A stretch of 64,000 nucleotides of DNA from an uncultured Eubacteriales bacterium (GCA_948512295.1 CAOQRA010000002.1:30380-94379); one strand, 5' to 3'; shown: positions 40,505 through 50,307, numbered from the stretch's first letter. A program made the numbers and translations. Notes: generated by a model from the sequence alone, not told the origin.

Positions 40505-41578
40505 ATGGTTTACTACAAATTATATGACAGAAACACACTAGAATTCGTGGACGGCGGAACGGTCAAAGATTTCAATATTGACTACGACTACATGACAAAC
40601 AACACAAGCACTCTTAATATAACAAAAGCGAGCCAAGGTTTCAAAGGGGATTTGGTTGCGATAAGCGAAGGAATTCAATTGATAGTTCTTGGAGTCGTGA
40701 CGGCGATTGATAACACCGACTTGAAAATCAGTTTCAAGCATCCAAAGGAACTATTCAATGACACAGTGCTGAATGTTTTCAAATTCACAAATTTGCTCAA
40801 CAAAAAGTTTGATGCAGTCAGCGGTTTGAAGACTATCCTAGAATATGGCTTTATAAATACCAGCGATCCAAAACGCAAACTTCCATTGGTGATAAGAACC
40901 TTTGGTGAAGACCTAAATGCTGTTTGGACGGACGACAGTAACACTCTGGATGTTGTCGAATTCATTGACTCAATGTTCGACAGGTATAACATCATTGTGG
41001 AGTTTGAAATAGACTTTTTGCACAGTCAAATCATCTGTTCGATAGTAAAAAACGACACAGAAGGCTATGTTTTGAAAGATAACATCAAATTAAGCAAGCC
41101 GGAAGTTGATAACAACGAATTGCCGAAGGAAAATAAAGTCATATTATTCGACAAAAATAACGGAACAGTTCGTGGCACTTTTTATTTGCTTCAGGACAAC
41201 TCAATCACAAGCAATGCAGCTCATGAAAAAAGAATTTTGCCACCGACAACAAAGTATGTCGAGTGGAATGAGATGGATGCAATCAAAGAAGGATATACAA
41301 TGGAAGAACTGGCAAGGGGAGAACTTGGCGGAAACATTTATAACCACTGCATTCAATACAAACTGGCAAAAAAGCAAACAATGGTTCGGCCAACAAATTT
41401 CAGATATGGAGATAAAATCACAATCATATACGAAGACAGACAATACGATAGCATTTTCACCGGACTGAAATTCAAGTTGAATGATCCATACTACACATGC
41501 ATATTTGGGAAAACAAGAATTGATTTCACAGACCGCATGAAACTATACAACAATAGAAAATTTCAAAAAAAGGAGTAA
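40505..41578 (+). CDS. Tail tip (Tal/Gp37-like) protein
   Basis: The 357-aa protein follows Dit and resembles siphovirus Gp37-like tip proteins. It has NTSTLNITKASQGFKGDLVAI-like and VVTAIDNTDLKISFKHPKEL segments (given shortened) and an internal NFRYGDKITIIYEDRQYDS. No peptidase or muramidase domain is evident, unlike many Tal proteins, so it is structural here. Confidence 0.72.
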   Translation: MVYYKLYDRNTLEFVDGGTVKDFNIDYDYMTNNTSTLNITKASQGFKGDLVAISEGIQLIVLGVVTAIDNTDLKISFKHPKELFNDTVLNVFKFTNLLNKKFDAVSGLKTILEYGFINTSDPKRKLPLVIRTFGEDLNAVWTDDSNTLDVVEFIDSMFDRYNIIVEFEIDFLHSQIICSIVKNDTEGYVLKDNIKLSKPEVDNNELPKENKVILFDKNNGTVRGTFYLLQDNSITSNAAHEKRILPPTTKYVEWNEMDAIKEGYTMEELARGELGGNIYNHCIQYKLAKKQTMVRPTNFRYGDKITIIYEDRQYDSIFTGLKFKLNDPYYTCIFGKTRIDFTDRMKLYNNRKFQKKE

Positions 41579-41581
41579 ACT

Positions 41582-42292
41582 ATGGCAAGTTATTTGAAAG
41601 GCATTGGCGATGCACTAAATGGTAGCAATGAAATTTTGCCGTCATTTGATGCGAAGATTTACAATTATCTAACACAGAACGAAGCTGGTATTGTGGGAAC
41701 AGAGCCAAGCAAATTTCCACTCACAGTCATTGACCGTGGGGTTCAAATTGGGGCTGGAATGGTACACGCAATGGGCTACTTTGGAATGACAGACAGTCCA
41801 ACACAACTAAACTTTGTATATCCAACTGGATCGCCACAATACGCAAGAATTTATGCGGAAATAAACTTGTCGGTGACTCCGCATCAATTCAAGATTAAAA
41901 GTACAGCACAAAGTTCGACAACAAATATAGCACTCATTCAAGATGACTTAAAAGTTGCACCAAGCGGAATTCATCAAATTCCGCTTTATTTATTGACAAT
42001 AAATCCAAACAATACGATAACAAGTGTTGATCAAAGGGCTATGTTGTCAGCGCCACAAAGAGCAATGAATGCAGACAATGTGACTGGAACAATTGCTGGA
42101 AGAGCAATAAGCAACATTTTTGAAAGCAACCACTATGTAAAAAATGCAACCACGGCGACAAAAGCACAAACGATAGTTTATACGGAATCTGCACCAACAA
42201 GCAGTCCACCGGCTGGAACATTGACAATTTATAAAGGCTCATCATTGCCGGGAACTAGATACGATAGGGTGATATACCTAACAACGGTCTAA
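41582..42292 (+). CDS. Baseplate or fibre-base protein
   Basis: The 236-aa protein is beta-rich with an N-terminal GIVGTEPSKFPLTVIDRG segment and a terminal TLTIYKGSSLPGTRYDRVIY strand. It looks like a baseplate/fibre attachment protein of Firmicute siphophages. It lies four bases after the Tal-like gene. Exact role uncertain. Confidence 0.6.
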   Translation: MASYLKGIGDALNGSNEILPSFDAKIYNYLTQNEAGIVGTEPSKFPLTVIDRGVQIGAGMVHAMGYFGMTDSPTQLNFVYPTGSPQYARIYAEINLSVTPHQFKIKSTAQSSTTNIALIQDDLKVAPSGIHQIPLYLLTINPNNTITSVDQRAMLSAPQRAMNADNVTGTIAGRAISNIFESNHYVKNATTATKAQTIVYTESAPTSSPPAGTLTIYKGSSLPGTRYDRVIYLTTV

Positions 42293-42302
42293 GGAGAAAT
42301 AA

Positions 42303-42962
42303 ATGGCAATACATGATGGCAACACGCAAAATAGGCGTGTTTTTTTTGGAACATCTCCAGTGAGAGAAGTCTATGAAGGGAGCAGAAAAATAATAGGCTT
42401 TAACAATATCACACCAGTGACAAGCGATTTTGTCGGTGAGAATGGAGCAGAGATAAAACAAGGGAACGGTTTGATAGTTATATCAATCCCGGAACTTGGG
42501 AAAATTGGTGCAAGTGGAAAAACATTGGAATTCTGCGATGACATGACGATTTGTCCATTTGATGGTGGAATAACCATGAAAGACATGACAGGCGGAGATG
42601 AAAACTTGACAGTTGCATATCTTGGTGAATCATCTGGGCTTACACAAAAGTACTACTTGAAGATTACCTATAAGGGAAATGAAATTTATAAACAAGAAAA
42701 AAAGGTTTACACGACAACAAGAATCAGAGTTTGGTATGACTTATCAGCGAAGAGATTAAAAGTTCATTTTGACAGTGAGCTTCTGTTTGAGAGTCCAATA
42801 ATACAATGGCGATTGTGGCAAGTAAATTTTGTCTTGAGTTTTTTTTATAGTCCGCCACAAGTTATTGCTGGTAATCCGCCAACCATGATAGATGCGATTT
42901 TTATAGGTGGGTGGGTTCAAATTTTCAGTATGAATAAGTCAGTCGGCTATCCACGACCGTAG
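42303..42962 (+). CDS. Hypothetical tail-region protein
   Basis: I do not recognise this 219-aa protein. It begins GNTQNRRVFFGTSPVREVYEGS, resembling short tail-tip proteins that start with a conserved residue patch. The beta-rich body has DMTICPFDGGITM and an aromatic C-terminus. It lies within the tail-fibre operon. Confidence 0.55.
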   Translation: MAIHDGNTQNRRVFFGTSPVREVYEGSRKIIGFNNITPVTSDFVGENGAEIKQGNGLIVISIPELGKIGASGKTLEFCDDMTICPFDGGITMKDMTGGDENLTVAYLGESSGLTQKYYLKITYKGNEIYKQEKKVYTTTRIRVWYDLSAKRLKVHFDSELLFESPIIQWRLWQVNFVLSFFYSPPQVIAGNPPTMIDAIFIGGWVQIFSMNKSVGYPRP

Positions 42963-42989
42963 ACAATTTAATAATAGGAGAAGAATTGA

Positions 42990-44753
42990 ATGAAAAACAT
43001 AAAATTAACATTATTCAGCAACAAAAAATATGATGCTGAGAATTTAGGTGAAATTCAAATCCTAGAAAGCGAGTGCAATGCAACCACAATTGATGTTTCA
43101 TTTCCACAAGAATATGAAGAGTATGCAAAGAGAATAGACTTCATGGATATCAAGGGAGAAAAGTGGTCAACATCGCTTTATGCACCTGAAGATAAAACAA
43201 ATGAATATGGAGAAGACTTTGACAAATTGAACTTCCAGTTCACAATTCCAAATGAAGTCGCTAAAAGAGGCGAGTTGCAAGTGCAAGCGGTTGCATACAT
43301 GGCAGACAATAACATTGTTGTGCCGTTTAGAATTCTGTATTTAACAATTGAGAAATCAATTTTATATGCGAGTCCAAACACAAGAAAAGTGCCGGACTTG
43401 GTTATTAAATCTTATGAGCATGCGAACAAAGCTCTGGCAATCGCAGAGCAAGCGAATGAAAATTCAGAACATGCTGAGAGTTTAACAAGTCAAGCAGCTG
43501 AGAGTGCATCAAATGCAGAAAAAAGTGCAAAAAATGCACAAAATTCGGCAAATTCATCACAAGAAAGTGCAAAAAATGCAGAACAATCAGCAAGTGAAGC
43601 ACAAAGCAGTGCGACAGCCGCACAAAATAGTGCATCAGCATCTGCAAAATCTGCATCAGATTCGGCAGCAAATGCATTGAAAGCCGAGCAATTGGCAGGC
43701 ACTGCGAATACAAATTCGACAAATGCCGTCAATACTTCTAACAATGCAAACGCAAAAGCAACAAAAACATTAGAAATTGTCGAAAATTTGACAGTTTCGA
43801 GCGAAGAACTGGACTGTGAAGAACATGTTGCGGTAAATATTGAAACAAATTCGACAAATAAGCATAAAAACATAAAATTTTCAATTCCAGCACCGAAAAA
43901 GGGAACATCATACAGAAATAAAGGTGTTTGGGAAGACAACATTGAGTATGTAAATGATGAATATTTCATCGACACGGTGAGCATTCATGGATGTTGTTAT
44001 TTTTGCAAAGTGACACATAAAAATCAGCAACCAGTTCCAAGCGCAGACAGCGAATACTGGGGGATTGTAGCATTAAAAGGAAGCGATGCTGGATTCACAA
44101 TTGTTGATGATTTGAATTCGTCAAATTCAGATTATGTGCTTTCAGCTAACCAAGGAAGAGTGCTAAAAGAATTGATTGCAAGTTCGATTGAAACAGCAAT
44201 TGCGAATTTGGTGAATAACTCGCCAGAGAATCTAAACACACTCAGTGAAATCGCAAAAGCAATAAACAATGATCCGAACTTTCATACGACAATAAAAAAC
44301 TTAATAAAGGCCAATGCAGATGCAATTACTAAAATAGCTGACGGAACAACAATAGTTGGAAGGAGCTATAGCATTCAACAAGCCGACACAAGAAATGAAA
44401 GTCCATCGCCAAGCGCCTTGATAGATGAGCAACCACGAAAGGTTGTCAGCGAATTAAAATTGAATAGCAAAATTGGGTTATCTGAAACAGGAATTGACAC
44501 ATATTCAAATGTTATTTCAATAATTCCTTGGTCGGACAAATCTGCTGGTTATCCAGTTCAAATTGCAACAAATAATAAAGGGGTATATTACCGAATAGGA
44601 AGCAACGATTCCACTTGGGGCTCTTGGGGAAAATTTACTACCAAATCCGAAATGGAATCTAAAATTGCAGATTTACAGACTCAAATCAACAATATGCTAA
44701 ACGGAACAACGGTGTTCACACTTATGAAAGCAAAAACAATTGACTTGGTATAG
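42990..44753 (+). CDS. Tail fibre: BppU-like N-terminus, Ala/Ser coiled coil, pyocin-knob-like tail
   Basis: The 587-aa protein has three regions. Residues 1-140 form a BppU-type baseplate-anchoring domain (KYDAENLGEIQILESECNA). Residues about 145-265 are an Ala/Ser/Asn/Glu-rich heptad repeat (units such as AEKSAKNAQNSA), a trimeric fibre shaft. The last 120 residues resemble a pyocin-knob/fibre-tip domain (YSIQQADTRNESPSP, KGVYYRIGSNDSTWGSWGKF). A receptor-binding fibre is the natural role. The coil DNA is repetitive and could recombine. Confidence 0.78.
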   Translation: MKNIKLTLFSNKKYDAENLGEIQILESECNATTIDVSFPQEYEEYAKRIDFMDIKGEKWSTSLYAPEDKTNEYGEDFDKLNFQFTIPNEVAKRGELQVQAVAYMADNNIVVPFRILYLTIEKSILYASPNTRKVPDLVIKSYEHANKALAIAEQANENSEHAESLTSQAAESASNAEKSAKNAQNSANSSQESAKNAEQSASEAQSSATAAQNSASASAKSASDSAANALKAEQLAGTANTNSTNAVNTSNNANAKATKTLEIVENLTVSSEELDCEEHVAVNIETNSTNKHKNIKFSIPAPKKGTSYRNKGVWEDNIEYVNDEYFIDTVSIHGCCYFCKVTHKNQQPVPSADSEYWGIVALKGSDAGFTIVDDLNSSNSDYVLSANQGRVLKELIASSIETAIANLVNNSPENLNTLSEIAKAINNDPNFHTTIKNLIKANADAITKIADGTTIVGRSYSIQQADTRNESPSPSALIDEQPRKVVSELKLNSKIGLSETGIDTYSNVISIIPWSDKSAGYPVQIATNNKGVYYRIGSNDSTWGSWGKFTTKSEMESKIADLQTQINNMLNGTTVFTLMKAKTIDLV

Positions 44754-44762
44754 GAGAAGATT

Positions 44763-45296
44763 ATGGCGATTTTTTTTGATGATAAATACTGCAAAATTGC
44801 AAGAACAGTAAACAATTTTATTGACCAAACAACCGAGATCGAAATGAATGTCTATAAGTCGAAAGAAACTAGGGAGAGAGAAAAGAAATTGAAAGATGCA
44901 TCCTTGGCTTTCAAAAACAACGCACAGAACTACCTCATAAACAATGTCAAAGCTTTAATTGAAGAAACAAATAAAATCCAAGACATCGAAACGATAAAGA
45001 ACAGAAAAGAGTTTTTAGAGCAAAATCCTAAAATTGAAAAATTGACAGAAAGACAAGAGATGATTCAGAGCGAAGGGTTGATGCTTATTGATAGAGTGCT
45101 TAAGGAAGACATAGACATTGAGAACTTAACTTACAAGGATATTTGGCTTCAATTAGGATTAACAAGCGATTTGTGCCACAAAATTGACTTTTTAGGCACA
45201 ATGTCAATAGGACTAGATGGAGTGAGAGAAAACAACCTTTCTCGCCTTTACAACGCAACCAAAGAAAAAATTGTAAGCGATGTAGAAGACTGCTAG
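44763..45296 (+). CDS. Hypothetical helical protein in the fibre operon
   Basis: The 177-aa protein is charged and helical (YKSKETREREKKLKDASLAF, RKEFLEQNPKIEKLTERQ) with no recognised domain. It sits between two putative fibre genes and may be a fibre chaperone; this is inference from position. Confidence 0.55.
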   Translation: MAIFFDDKYCKIARTVNNFIDQTTEIEMNVYKSKETREREKKLKDASLAFKNNAQNYLINNVKALIEETNKIQDIETIKNRKEFLEQNPKIEKLTERQEMIQSEGLMLIDRVLKEDIDIENLTYKDIWLQLGLTSDLCHKIDFLGTMSIGLDGVRENNLSRLYNATKEKIVSDVEDC

Positions 45297-45305
45297 GAGA
45301 GTGGT

Positions 45306-46430
45306 ATGGGGCAATTAAAAATAAACGGAGTGGACATTCTCACTTATTTCACACCAGTTCCTTCAAGCGAAACTGGGAAACAGCATGGAGCATTCCCAAG
45401 CAAGATAAAGGGATTGACAACAGAAGTAGATAACGGAACAAAGAAAGTCATAATTGGGTGGGAATTAAAAAATACTGGAAATTACAGCACGAATTCAAAC
45501 TATGATTCAGCAAAAGGCAAAATAAAGATAAATGGACAAGTTGCACCAGTGATAATGGATGGAACAAGACCAAGAAACATGTCAGCGAAAGCATCCATAA
45601 CTGGATGCGGAATAACATACTATATAAACAATGTCAATGGTAGCCTTTATTTGTCCACCTCGGCAAACTCTGCAAGTGGAACATTTATAGTGTCGTCCAA
45701 AGCACCAAATAAAGATTGCATTATAAATCTTGCTTTTTGGGGCGCTGGTGGCAAAGGCGGAGAAGGTGCATACTGGTTTTTAGTTGGAAACTGGGGTGGC
45801 CTTGGTGGTGCTGGTGGCGGGAAAGGTTTCGTAACTGTGTGCGTAAAAAATGGCGATTATTTTAGGATAACGACAAATTCTGATGGGGATTACAAAGGAA
45901 GAACAGCATGCAGTAGTGATACGACTTATCTTGCACCCGGAATTAGCATTTACAAATCAGATGGAACACAGTGGGCATGGGCGAACGGTGGATACAGCGG
46001 AACAAGCAACCATCCGAGATGGTCGACTGACAATTATCAAGGTGGTGGAGCAGTTGGTATAAGTGGCAGTGGCAATTTGCCAATAATAGAACGAACATCA
46101 ATTCATGGAGGGCATAAAGCTCAAAATGGCATGAAAGGCAACGGCGTATTTTTTAATGACACTGGTGGGGGCTCTGGAAATCCTGAGGGCAATGTTGGGA
46201 AATTGGTCTTAGGTGGACTAGGCGGAAAAGGCCCAGACACATCCTATACACAAGTACACGGAAGCGGTGGCGGCGGAAGTTATGGAGATGGCGGAGCAGC
46301 TGGCGATACTGGTTCGGGTTCTGGTGGTTCGGCTGGCACGAATGGTGGCGGCGGTGGCGGTGGTGGTTCACCAGCCGGTGGATGTGCTGGTGGAGATGGC
46401 GGACTGCCCGGCTTTATAATTTTTTATTAA
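45306..46430 (+). CDS. Glycine-rich tail adhesin
   Basis: The 374-aa protein has an N-terminal fibre-attachment region (GQLKINGVDILTYFTPVPSS) and a C-terminal half of Gly-rich loops (GGLGGAGGGKGF, HGSGGGGSYGDGGAAG), closing LPGFIIFY. This resembles polyglycine-sandwich adhesins such as the S16 gp38 class, whose loops decide host specificity. A second protein of this type is encoded at 50394. The similarity is architectural; the receptor is unknown. Confidence 0.7.
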   Translation: MGQLKINGVDILTYFTPVPSSETGKQHGAFPSKIKGLTTEVDNGTKKVIIGWELKNTGNYSTNSNYDSAKGKIKINGQVAPVIMDGTRPRNMSAKASITGCGITYYINNVNGSLYLSTSANSASGTFIVSSKAPNKDCIINLAFWGAGGKGGEGAYWFLVGNWGGLGGAGGGKGFVTVCVKNGDYFRITTNSDGDYKGRTACSSDTTYLAPGISIYKSDGTQWAWANGGYSGTSNHPRWSTDNYQGGGAVGISGSGNLPIIERTSIHGGHKAQNGMKGNGVFFNDTGGGSGNPEGNVGKLVLGGLGGKGPDTSYTQVHGSGGGGSYGDGGAAGDTGSGSGGSAGTNGGGGGGGGSPAGGCAGGDGGLPGFIIFY

Positions 46431-46441
46431 GGAGAGAAAAA

Positions 46442-46744
46442 ATGATAGCAATAATCATAAGCATTGCTGGGAGCATTGTCAGTGGGATGGTGCTTTTTTT
46501 CTTACAGCACTTTTTCAAAAAGCGACAAAAGGAAGAAGAGAGCCGAGAAGAGAGAAACCATAAAAAGGACGTGCTTATTATAAAAAGCATAAACGCAATT
46601 GGAGAGCTCACGGTTGCAAACTCAATTGCACTTCGAGATGGAAAGACAAATGGAGAGATGAAAAAAGCACTTAGTGCTTACGAAAAAGCAAAGGACGAAA
46701 TGCAAGATTTTTTAATTGAGAATTCAACAAAAAAAGGAGAATAA
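46442..46744 (+). CDS. Small membrane protein (lysis-region)
   Basis: The 100-aa protein has one N-terminal membrane segment (IAIIISIAGSIVSGMVLFFL), then a very charged helical tail. This topology recurs in small proteins next to holins. It starts at ATG 46442 after GGAGAG. It may be a holin-class protein or regulator. Confidence 0.6.
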   Translation: MIAIIISIAGSIVSGMVLFFLQHFFKKRQKEEESREERNHKKDVLIIKSINAIGELTVANSIALRDGKTNGEMKKALSAYEKAKDEMQDFLIENSTKKGE

Positions 46745-46747
46745 AAA

Positions 46748-47077
46748 ATGTTGGAGATTATTTGTGTGCCAGTGATCGTTTCACTGGTTTTTTCAATTAT
46801 GGAAATTTACAAAAGATTTATTGCTAAGGACAAAGAAACACTTGTCAGAATTATTCCAATTATTGGGTGTGTGATAGGTATAATTGCCGGCATCGTTTGC
46901 TTCTATGCGTTTCCATCAATCATTTCGGCCACAAACATTTGGACGGCAATTTTGATTGGTGGTGCAAGTGGTTTGTCCGCAACTGGATGCAACCAAATTT
47001 TCAAGCAAATGTCGAAGTTTGGTATTGAAGTGAAAGAGAACAAGGACGAACAAGATGACAGCAAAGACTCAAAATAA
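46748..47077 (+). CDS. Phage holin
   Basis: The 109-aa protein has two or three hydrophobic segments (VPVIVSLVFSIMEIY; IIPIIGCVIGIIAGIVCFYAF; WTAILIGGASGLSATG) and a charged, acidic tail (NKDEQDDSKDSK), the plan of phage_holin families. It would form membrane pores at lysis. No endolysin gene is found next to it. Confidence 0.75.
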   Translation: MLEIICVPVIVSLVFSIMEIYKRFIAKDKETLVRIIPIIGCVIGIIAGIVCFYAFPSIISATNIWTAILIGGASGLSATGCNQIFKQMSKFGIEVKENKDEQDDSKDSK

Positions 47078-47186
47078 TGCATTTGAAGATGCATTGCAAA
47101 TGGGAGTTTTGAAGATGCTGTTGGCAGATAAATTGATAACTTCAACGGAATTCAAACTTATTTCGGAAAGTTTGAAAAATTCTTAA
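47055..47186 (+). CDS. Small SHOCT-like protein (43 aa)
   Basis: ATG 47055 lies within the end of the holin gene. The product ends MLLADKLITSTEFKLISESL, similar to the SHOCT (short C-terminal) helix pair. Small proteins like this often sit just before serine recombinase genes in Clostridia. Function unknown. Confidence 0.55.
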   Translation: MTAKTQNNAFEDALQMGVLKMLLADKLITSTEFKLISESLKNS

Positions 47187-47198
47187 AAAAAGTTGCGA

Positions 47199-47231
47199 TT
47201 TTCTCTGGACTTTAGTCTTCTTTTGCGGCTT
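47199..47231 (+). promoter_or_regulatory. Two-block intergenic element, copy 3
   Basis: TTTTCTCTGGACTTT at 47199 and TTTGCGGCTT, with GCGGC at 47225-47229, again 26 bases from the start of the first block. It precedes the serine recombinase operon by about 30 bases. Confidence 0.7.
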
Positions 47232-47258
47232 CCTTGTGTTGTGAAAAAGGAGAAGTGA

Positions 47259-48746
47259 ATGAAAAGAATAATCATACACACGGCAACGCAAACAGAAATA
47301 GTTCCGGTGTGTGCTTATGCCAGAGTTTCAACCGACAAAGACGAGCAAGAAGAAAGTTATTATGTTCAAGAAAGTTATTGGACGAACAAACTGCTTGCCG
47401 AGCCTTTATATCACTTTATAGGCATGTTCGGTGACGAAGCTGTGTCAGGAGCAACGCAACGGAAACGCAGAGGTTTCCTAGAAATGATTAAACTTTGCAG
47501 AATGGGGAGAATCAAAAAGATTTTCACCAAAAGCGTTGCAAGATTTGGAAGAAATTCAAATGAAACTTTGAAAACAATCAAAGAACTACGAGAAATCGGT
47601 GTAACAGTGTATTTTGAGTCAGACGAAATCGACACCTCACAACTGACAGATGAATTGATGCTCAGATTGAAATCAATCCTTGCTGAAGAAGAACTGAAAA
47701 CCATGAGTAATAATGTGAAATGGAGCGCTAGAAAGCGATTCAGCGAGGGGAGCATCGAATTAGTAAACCTTTATGGTTACAACATAATTCGAGAAAATAA
47801 GAGAGTTCGTTTGACAGTAAATGAAGAAGAAGCGAAAGTGGTGCGAAGAATTTTTCAAATGTACTTGGACGGAATGGGAATTCAAAGAATCGCAAACATC
47901 CTAACCGATGAAAACATTCCCACTAAGAAAAATAGTTTGGGCTGGTGTAGAAGTCAAGTTGCTGGCATGCTCAAGCAAGAGAAATACATTGGAGATGCTT
48001 TGCTACAAAAGAACTACACAGATGGACACGGAAAGATGATAGGGAACAAGGGTGAACTTATGCAGTTCTATGTAGAGAACGACCATGAGCCAATTATTGA
48101 CAAAGAAACATTCAATAAAGTGCAAGCAGAGATGGCTTATAGAGCCACGATAATACAAACTGACACTGTCAAAAAGTTTACAGAGTTCTCTGGGAAAATT
48201 GAGTGTGGTCACTGCGGAAAACACTATGGAAGAAAAATCAATAGCAAAATAAGAAACTTTGGCAATGCCGGGTGGATATGTAGAACGGCAAACACAAGGG
48301 GTATGGCGGCATGCCCATCAAATACGATAAATGAAGATTTGCTAAAAGCGATAACTGTGGATGCATACAACGAGTATTTGGCAACACCAAAAGAAAATGA
48401 TAACACAGCGAGCATAGAGCAAGAAATTGCTGAACTTGTAACACAAGAAAACAAAGTTCGACAGTTGTGGCAAGATGGGAAAATTTCATACTCAGCATTC
48501 ACAAACGCACAAAAGGAACTCAAAGATAGGTACAAGGACTGCGATGACAGAATTGTACAAGAGCAAGGATTTGAGTTATACGCCAAGGAGGGGAAAGTTG
48601 CTGACAGTTACGATCCACAGATAGTGGAAAAGCACATTGAGAAAATAATAATAAACGGCTTCAAAATAAGGTTCGTTTTCAAGAATAAACAAGAAATTGA
48701 AAAGGGGTGGAAATATGAGCATAGAAGATATTGCAAAGCCTACTAA
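47259..48746 (+). CDS. Large serine recombinase 1
   Basis: The 495-aa protein has an N-terminal resolvase domain with catalytic Ser in CAYARVSTDKDEQEES, the Arg pair region FTKSVARFGRNS, then a recombinase domain (LYGYNIIRENKRVRLTVNEE) and a zinc beta-ribbon with KIECGHCGKHYGR. A coiled-coil C-terminus follows. It is complete. Members catalyse phage integration between attP and attB through a Ser-DNA intermediate. It is translated with a second recombinase that begins inside its 3' end. Confidence 0.92.
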   Translation: MKRIIIHTATQTEIVPVCAYARVSTDKDEQEESYYVQESYWTNKLLAEPLYHFIGMFGDEAVSGATQRKRRGFLEMIKLCRMGRIKKIFTKSVARFGRNSNETLKTIKELREIGVTVYFESDEIDTSQLTDELMLRLKSILAEEELKTMSNNVKWSARKRFSEGSIELVNLYGYNIIRENKRVRLTVNEEEAKVVRRIFQMYLDGMGIQRIANILTDENIPTKKNSLGWCRSQVAGMLKQEKYIGDALLQKNYTDGHGKMIGNKGELMQFYVENDHEPIIDKETFNKVQAEMAYRATIIQTDTVKKFTEFSGKIECGHCGKHYGRKINSKIRNFGNAGWICRTANTRGMAACPSNTINEDLLKAITVDAYNEYLATPKENDNTASIEQEIAELVTQENKVRQLWQDGKISYSAFTNAQKELKDRYKDCDDRIVQEQGFELYAKEGKVADSYDPQIVEKHIEKIIINGFKIRFVFKNKQEIEKGWKYEHRRYCKAY

Positions 48747-50301
48747 TGAAAGAACTATTCGAGCGATTCCAGCACTTCAAGTTGCAAGGAATAATGCGAT
48801 AAGACCAGTTAGGGAAGCCGCCTATGCTCGTGTTTCGACCAAAACTGAAGAACAACTGACCAGTTATAAGCTGCAAAAGAAATACTATGAAGAATATATA
48901 AAGTCAAAGACCAACACAATTTATGCTGGATTATATTGCGATGAAGAAAGCGGAAAAAGCATAAGCGGAAGAAAGGGGTTCAAGGACTTATTGAGCGATT
49001 GTAGAGAGGGGAAAATAGACCGAATAATAACAAAGACAGTGAGCCGTTTTGCAAGAAACATGGTGGAATGCATGCAGACTGCTAGAGAACTGAAAAACCG
49101 TGGCATAACGATATACTTTGAAAGTCAAGGACTAGACACTAAAGACGAGAGTTCATTCGTTATCCTAAGCATATTGGCAGCACTTGCAGAAGAAGAAATC
49201 CGAACAATTTCAAACAATGTGAAATGGGGTATCCACAAACGATACAAAGAGGGCAAAGTTCACATGAGTGGACGAATGTGCGGATATGAAATCAAGGGTG
49301 GGAAGTTTAGGATAGTGCCGGAAGAGGTGGACACTGTGAAAATGATTTTCAACGATTTCCTTGCTGGCATGACAATAAGGCAAATTGCCAATAAACTGGA
49401 ACAACAAGGAATACCATCACCAAGAGGGCATGATAAATGGCAACACACAACAATCCAGAGCATGCTACAGAACGAAAAGTATGTCGGCGATGTTATATTG
49501 CAGAAAACATTCAAAGTCGATGTGCTAAGTCCAAGACAAGTAAATAACGGTCAAAGAGATAAGTACGAAATAAAAAATAACCATCCGGCAATTATTGACA
49601 GAGAAATATTCGAAGCTGTGCAAGCAGAATTAAATAGGCGAGAATATGAAAAGATAACACTAGACAGCGAGCGAACACGATATTCGAGTCATTACCCATT
49701 AAGCACAAAACTTGAATGCGGAGAGTGCGGAACTAAGTTCAGAAGACACAGCCAGCAACATGGAGAAAAGAAAGTTGATATTTGGGTATGCTTGAAACAC
49801 CAAAAACAAAGCGATGAATGCCACATGAAACCAATCAAAGAAAGGGTGGTTGAAGATGCATTCGTGCAAGTTCTAAACGAACTGGTTGCGGACAAGCAAA
49901 GAATTATTGACAATCTTGAGAGAAGTGTGAGGGCTATAATAACAAGCAATCCGATAAAGGACATAAGAGAAATTGAAAACAACTTGATAAGCATTGAAAG
50001 ACAAATGATACAAATCAGTACACGCAGTCCGATGACACCTCAAGACCAAGTCGAGATGCAACAACTACAACAAAGAGCAACAGCACTGAGAGAAGAAATA
50101 ACCATTGCAGAGCGACTTAGAGGATCACATGATATGCTAAAACAAAGAGTGAGAGAAATCAGTCAAGTTATAAGATTACCGTATATGCAATACCGTGGCG
50201 ACCTATTCCGTAGCCTTGTTGAGAAGGTAGTTATAAACGGAAAGAAAGACCTAAAATTTATCTTTAAATGCGGAATCGAAATGGAATGCCAAGTTGCATA
50301 A
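48715..50301 (+). CDS. Large serine recombinase 2
   Basis: The 528-aa protein starts at ATG 48715, 32 bases inside recombinase 1. The catalytic Ser is in AAYARVSTKTEEQLTS, then ITKTVSRFARNM, IYFESQGLDTKDESSF, a recombinase domain (MCGYEIKGGKFRIVPEE) and a zinc ribbon with KLECGECGTKFRRH, followed by a coiled coil. It is complete and only moderately similar to its partner. Tandem serine recombinases may act together or at different steps (integration and excision, or two sites). Confidence 0.92.
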   Translation: MSIEDIAKPTNERTIRAIPALQVARNNAIRPVREAAYARVSTKTEEQLTSYKLQKKYYEEYIKSKTNTIYAGLYCDEESGKSISGRKGFKDLLSDCREGKIDRIITKTVSRFARNMVECMQTARELKNRGITIYFESQGLDTKDESSFVILSILAALAEEEIRTISNNVKWGIHKRYKEGKVHMSGRMCGYEIKGGKFRIVPEEVDTVKMIFNDFLAGMTIRQIANKLEQQGIPSPRGHDKWQHTTIQSMLQNEKYVGDVILQKTFKVDVLSPRQVNNGQRDKYEIKNNHPAIIDREIFEAVQAELNRREYEKITLDSERTRYSSHYPLSTKLECGECGTKFRRHSQQHGEKKVDIWVCLKHQKQSDECHMKPIKERVVEDAFVQVLNELVADKQRIIDNLERSVRAIITSNPIKDIREIENNLISIERQMIQISTRSPMTPQDQVEMQQLQQRATALREEITIAERLRGSHDMLKQRVREISQVIRLPYMQYRGDLFRSLVEKVVINGKKDLKFIFKCGIEMECQVA

Positions 50302-50307
50302 AACCAA

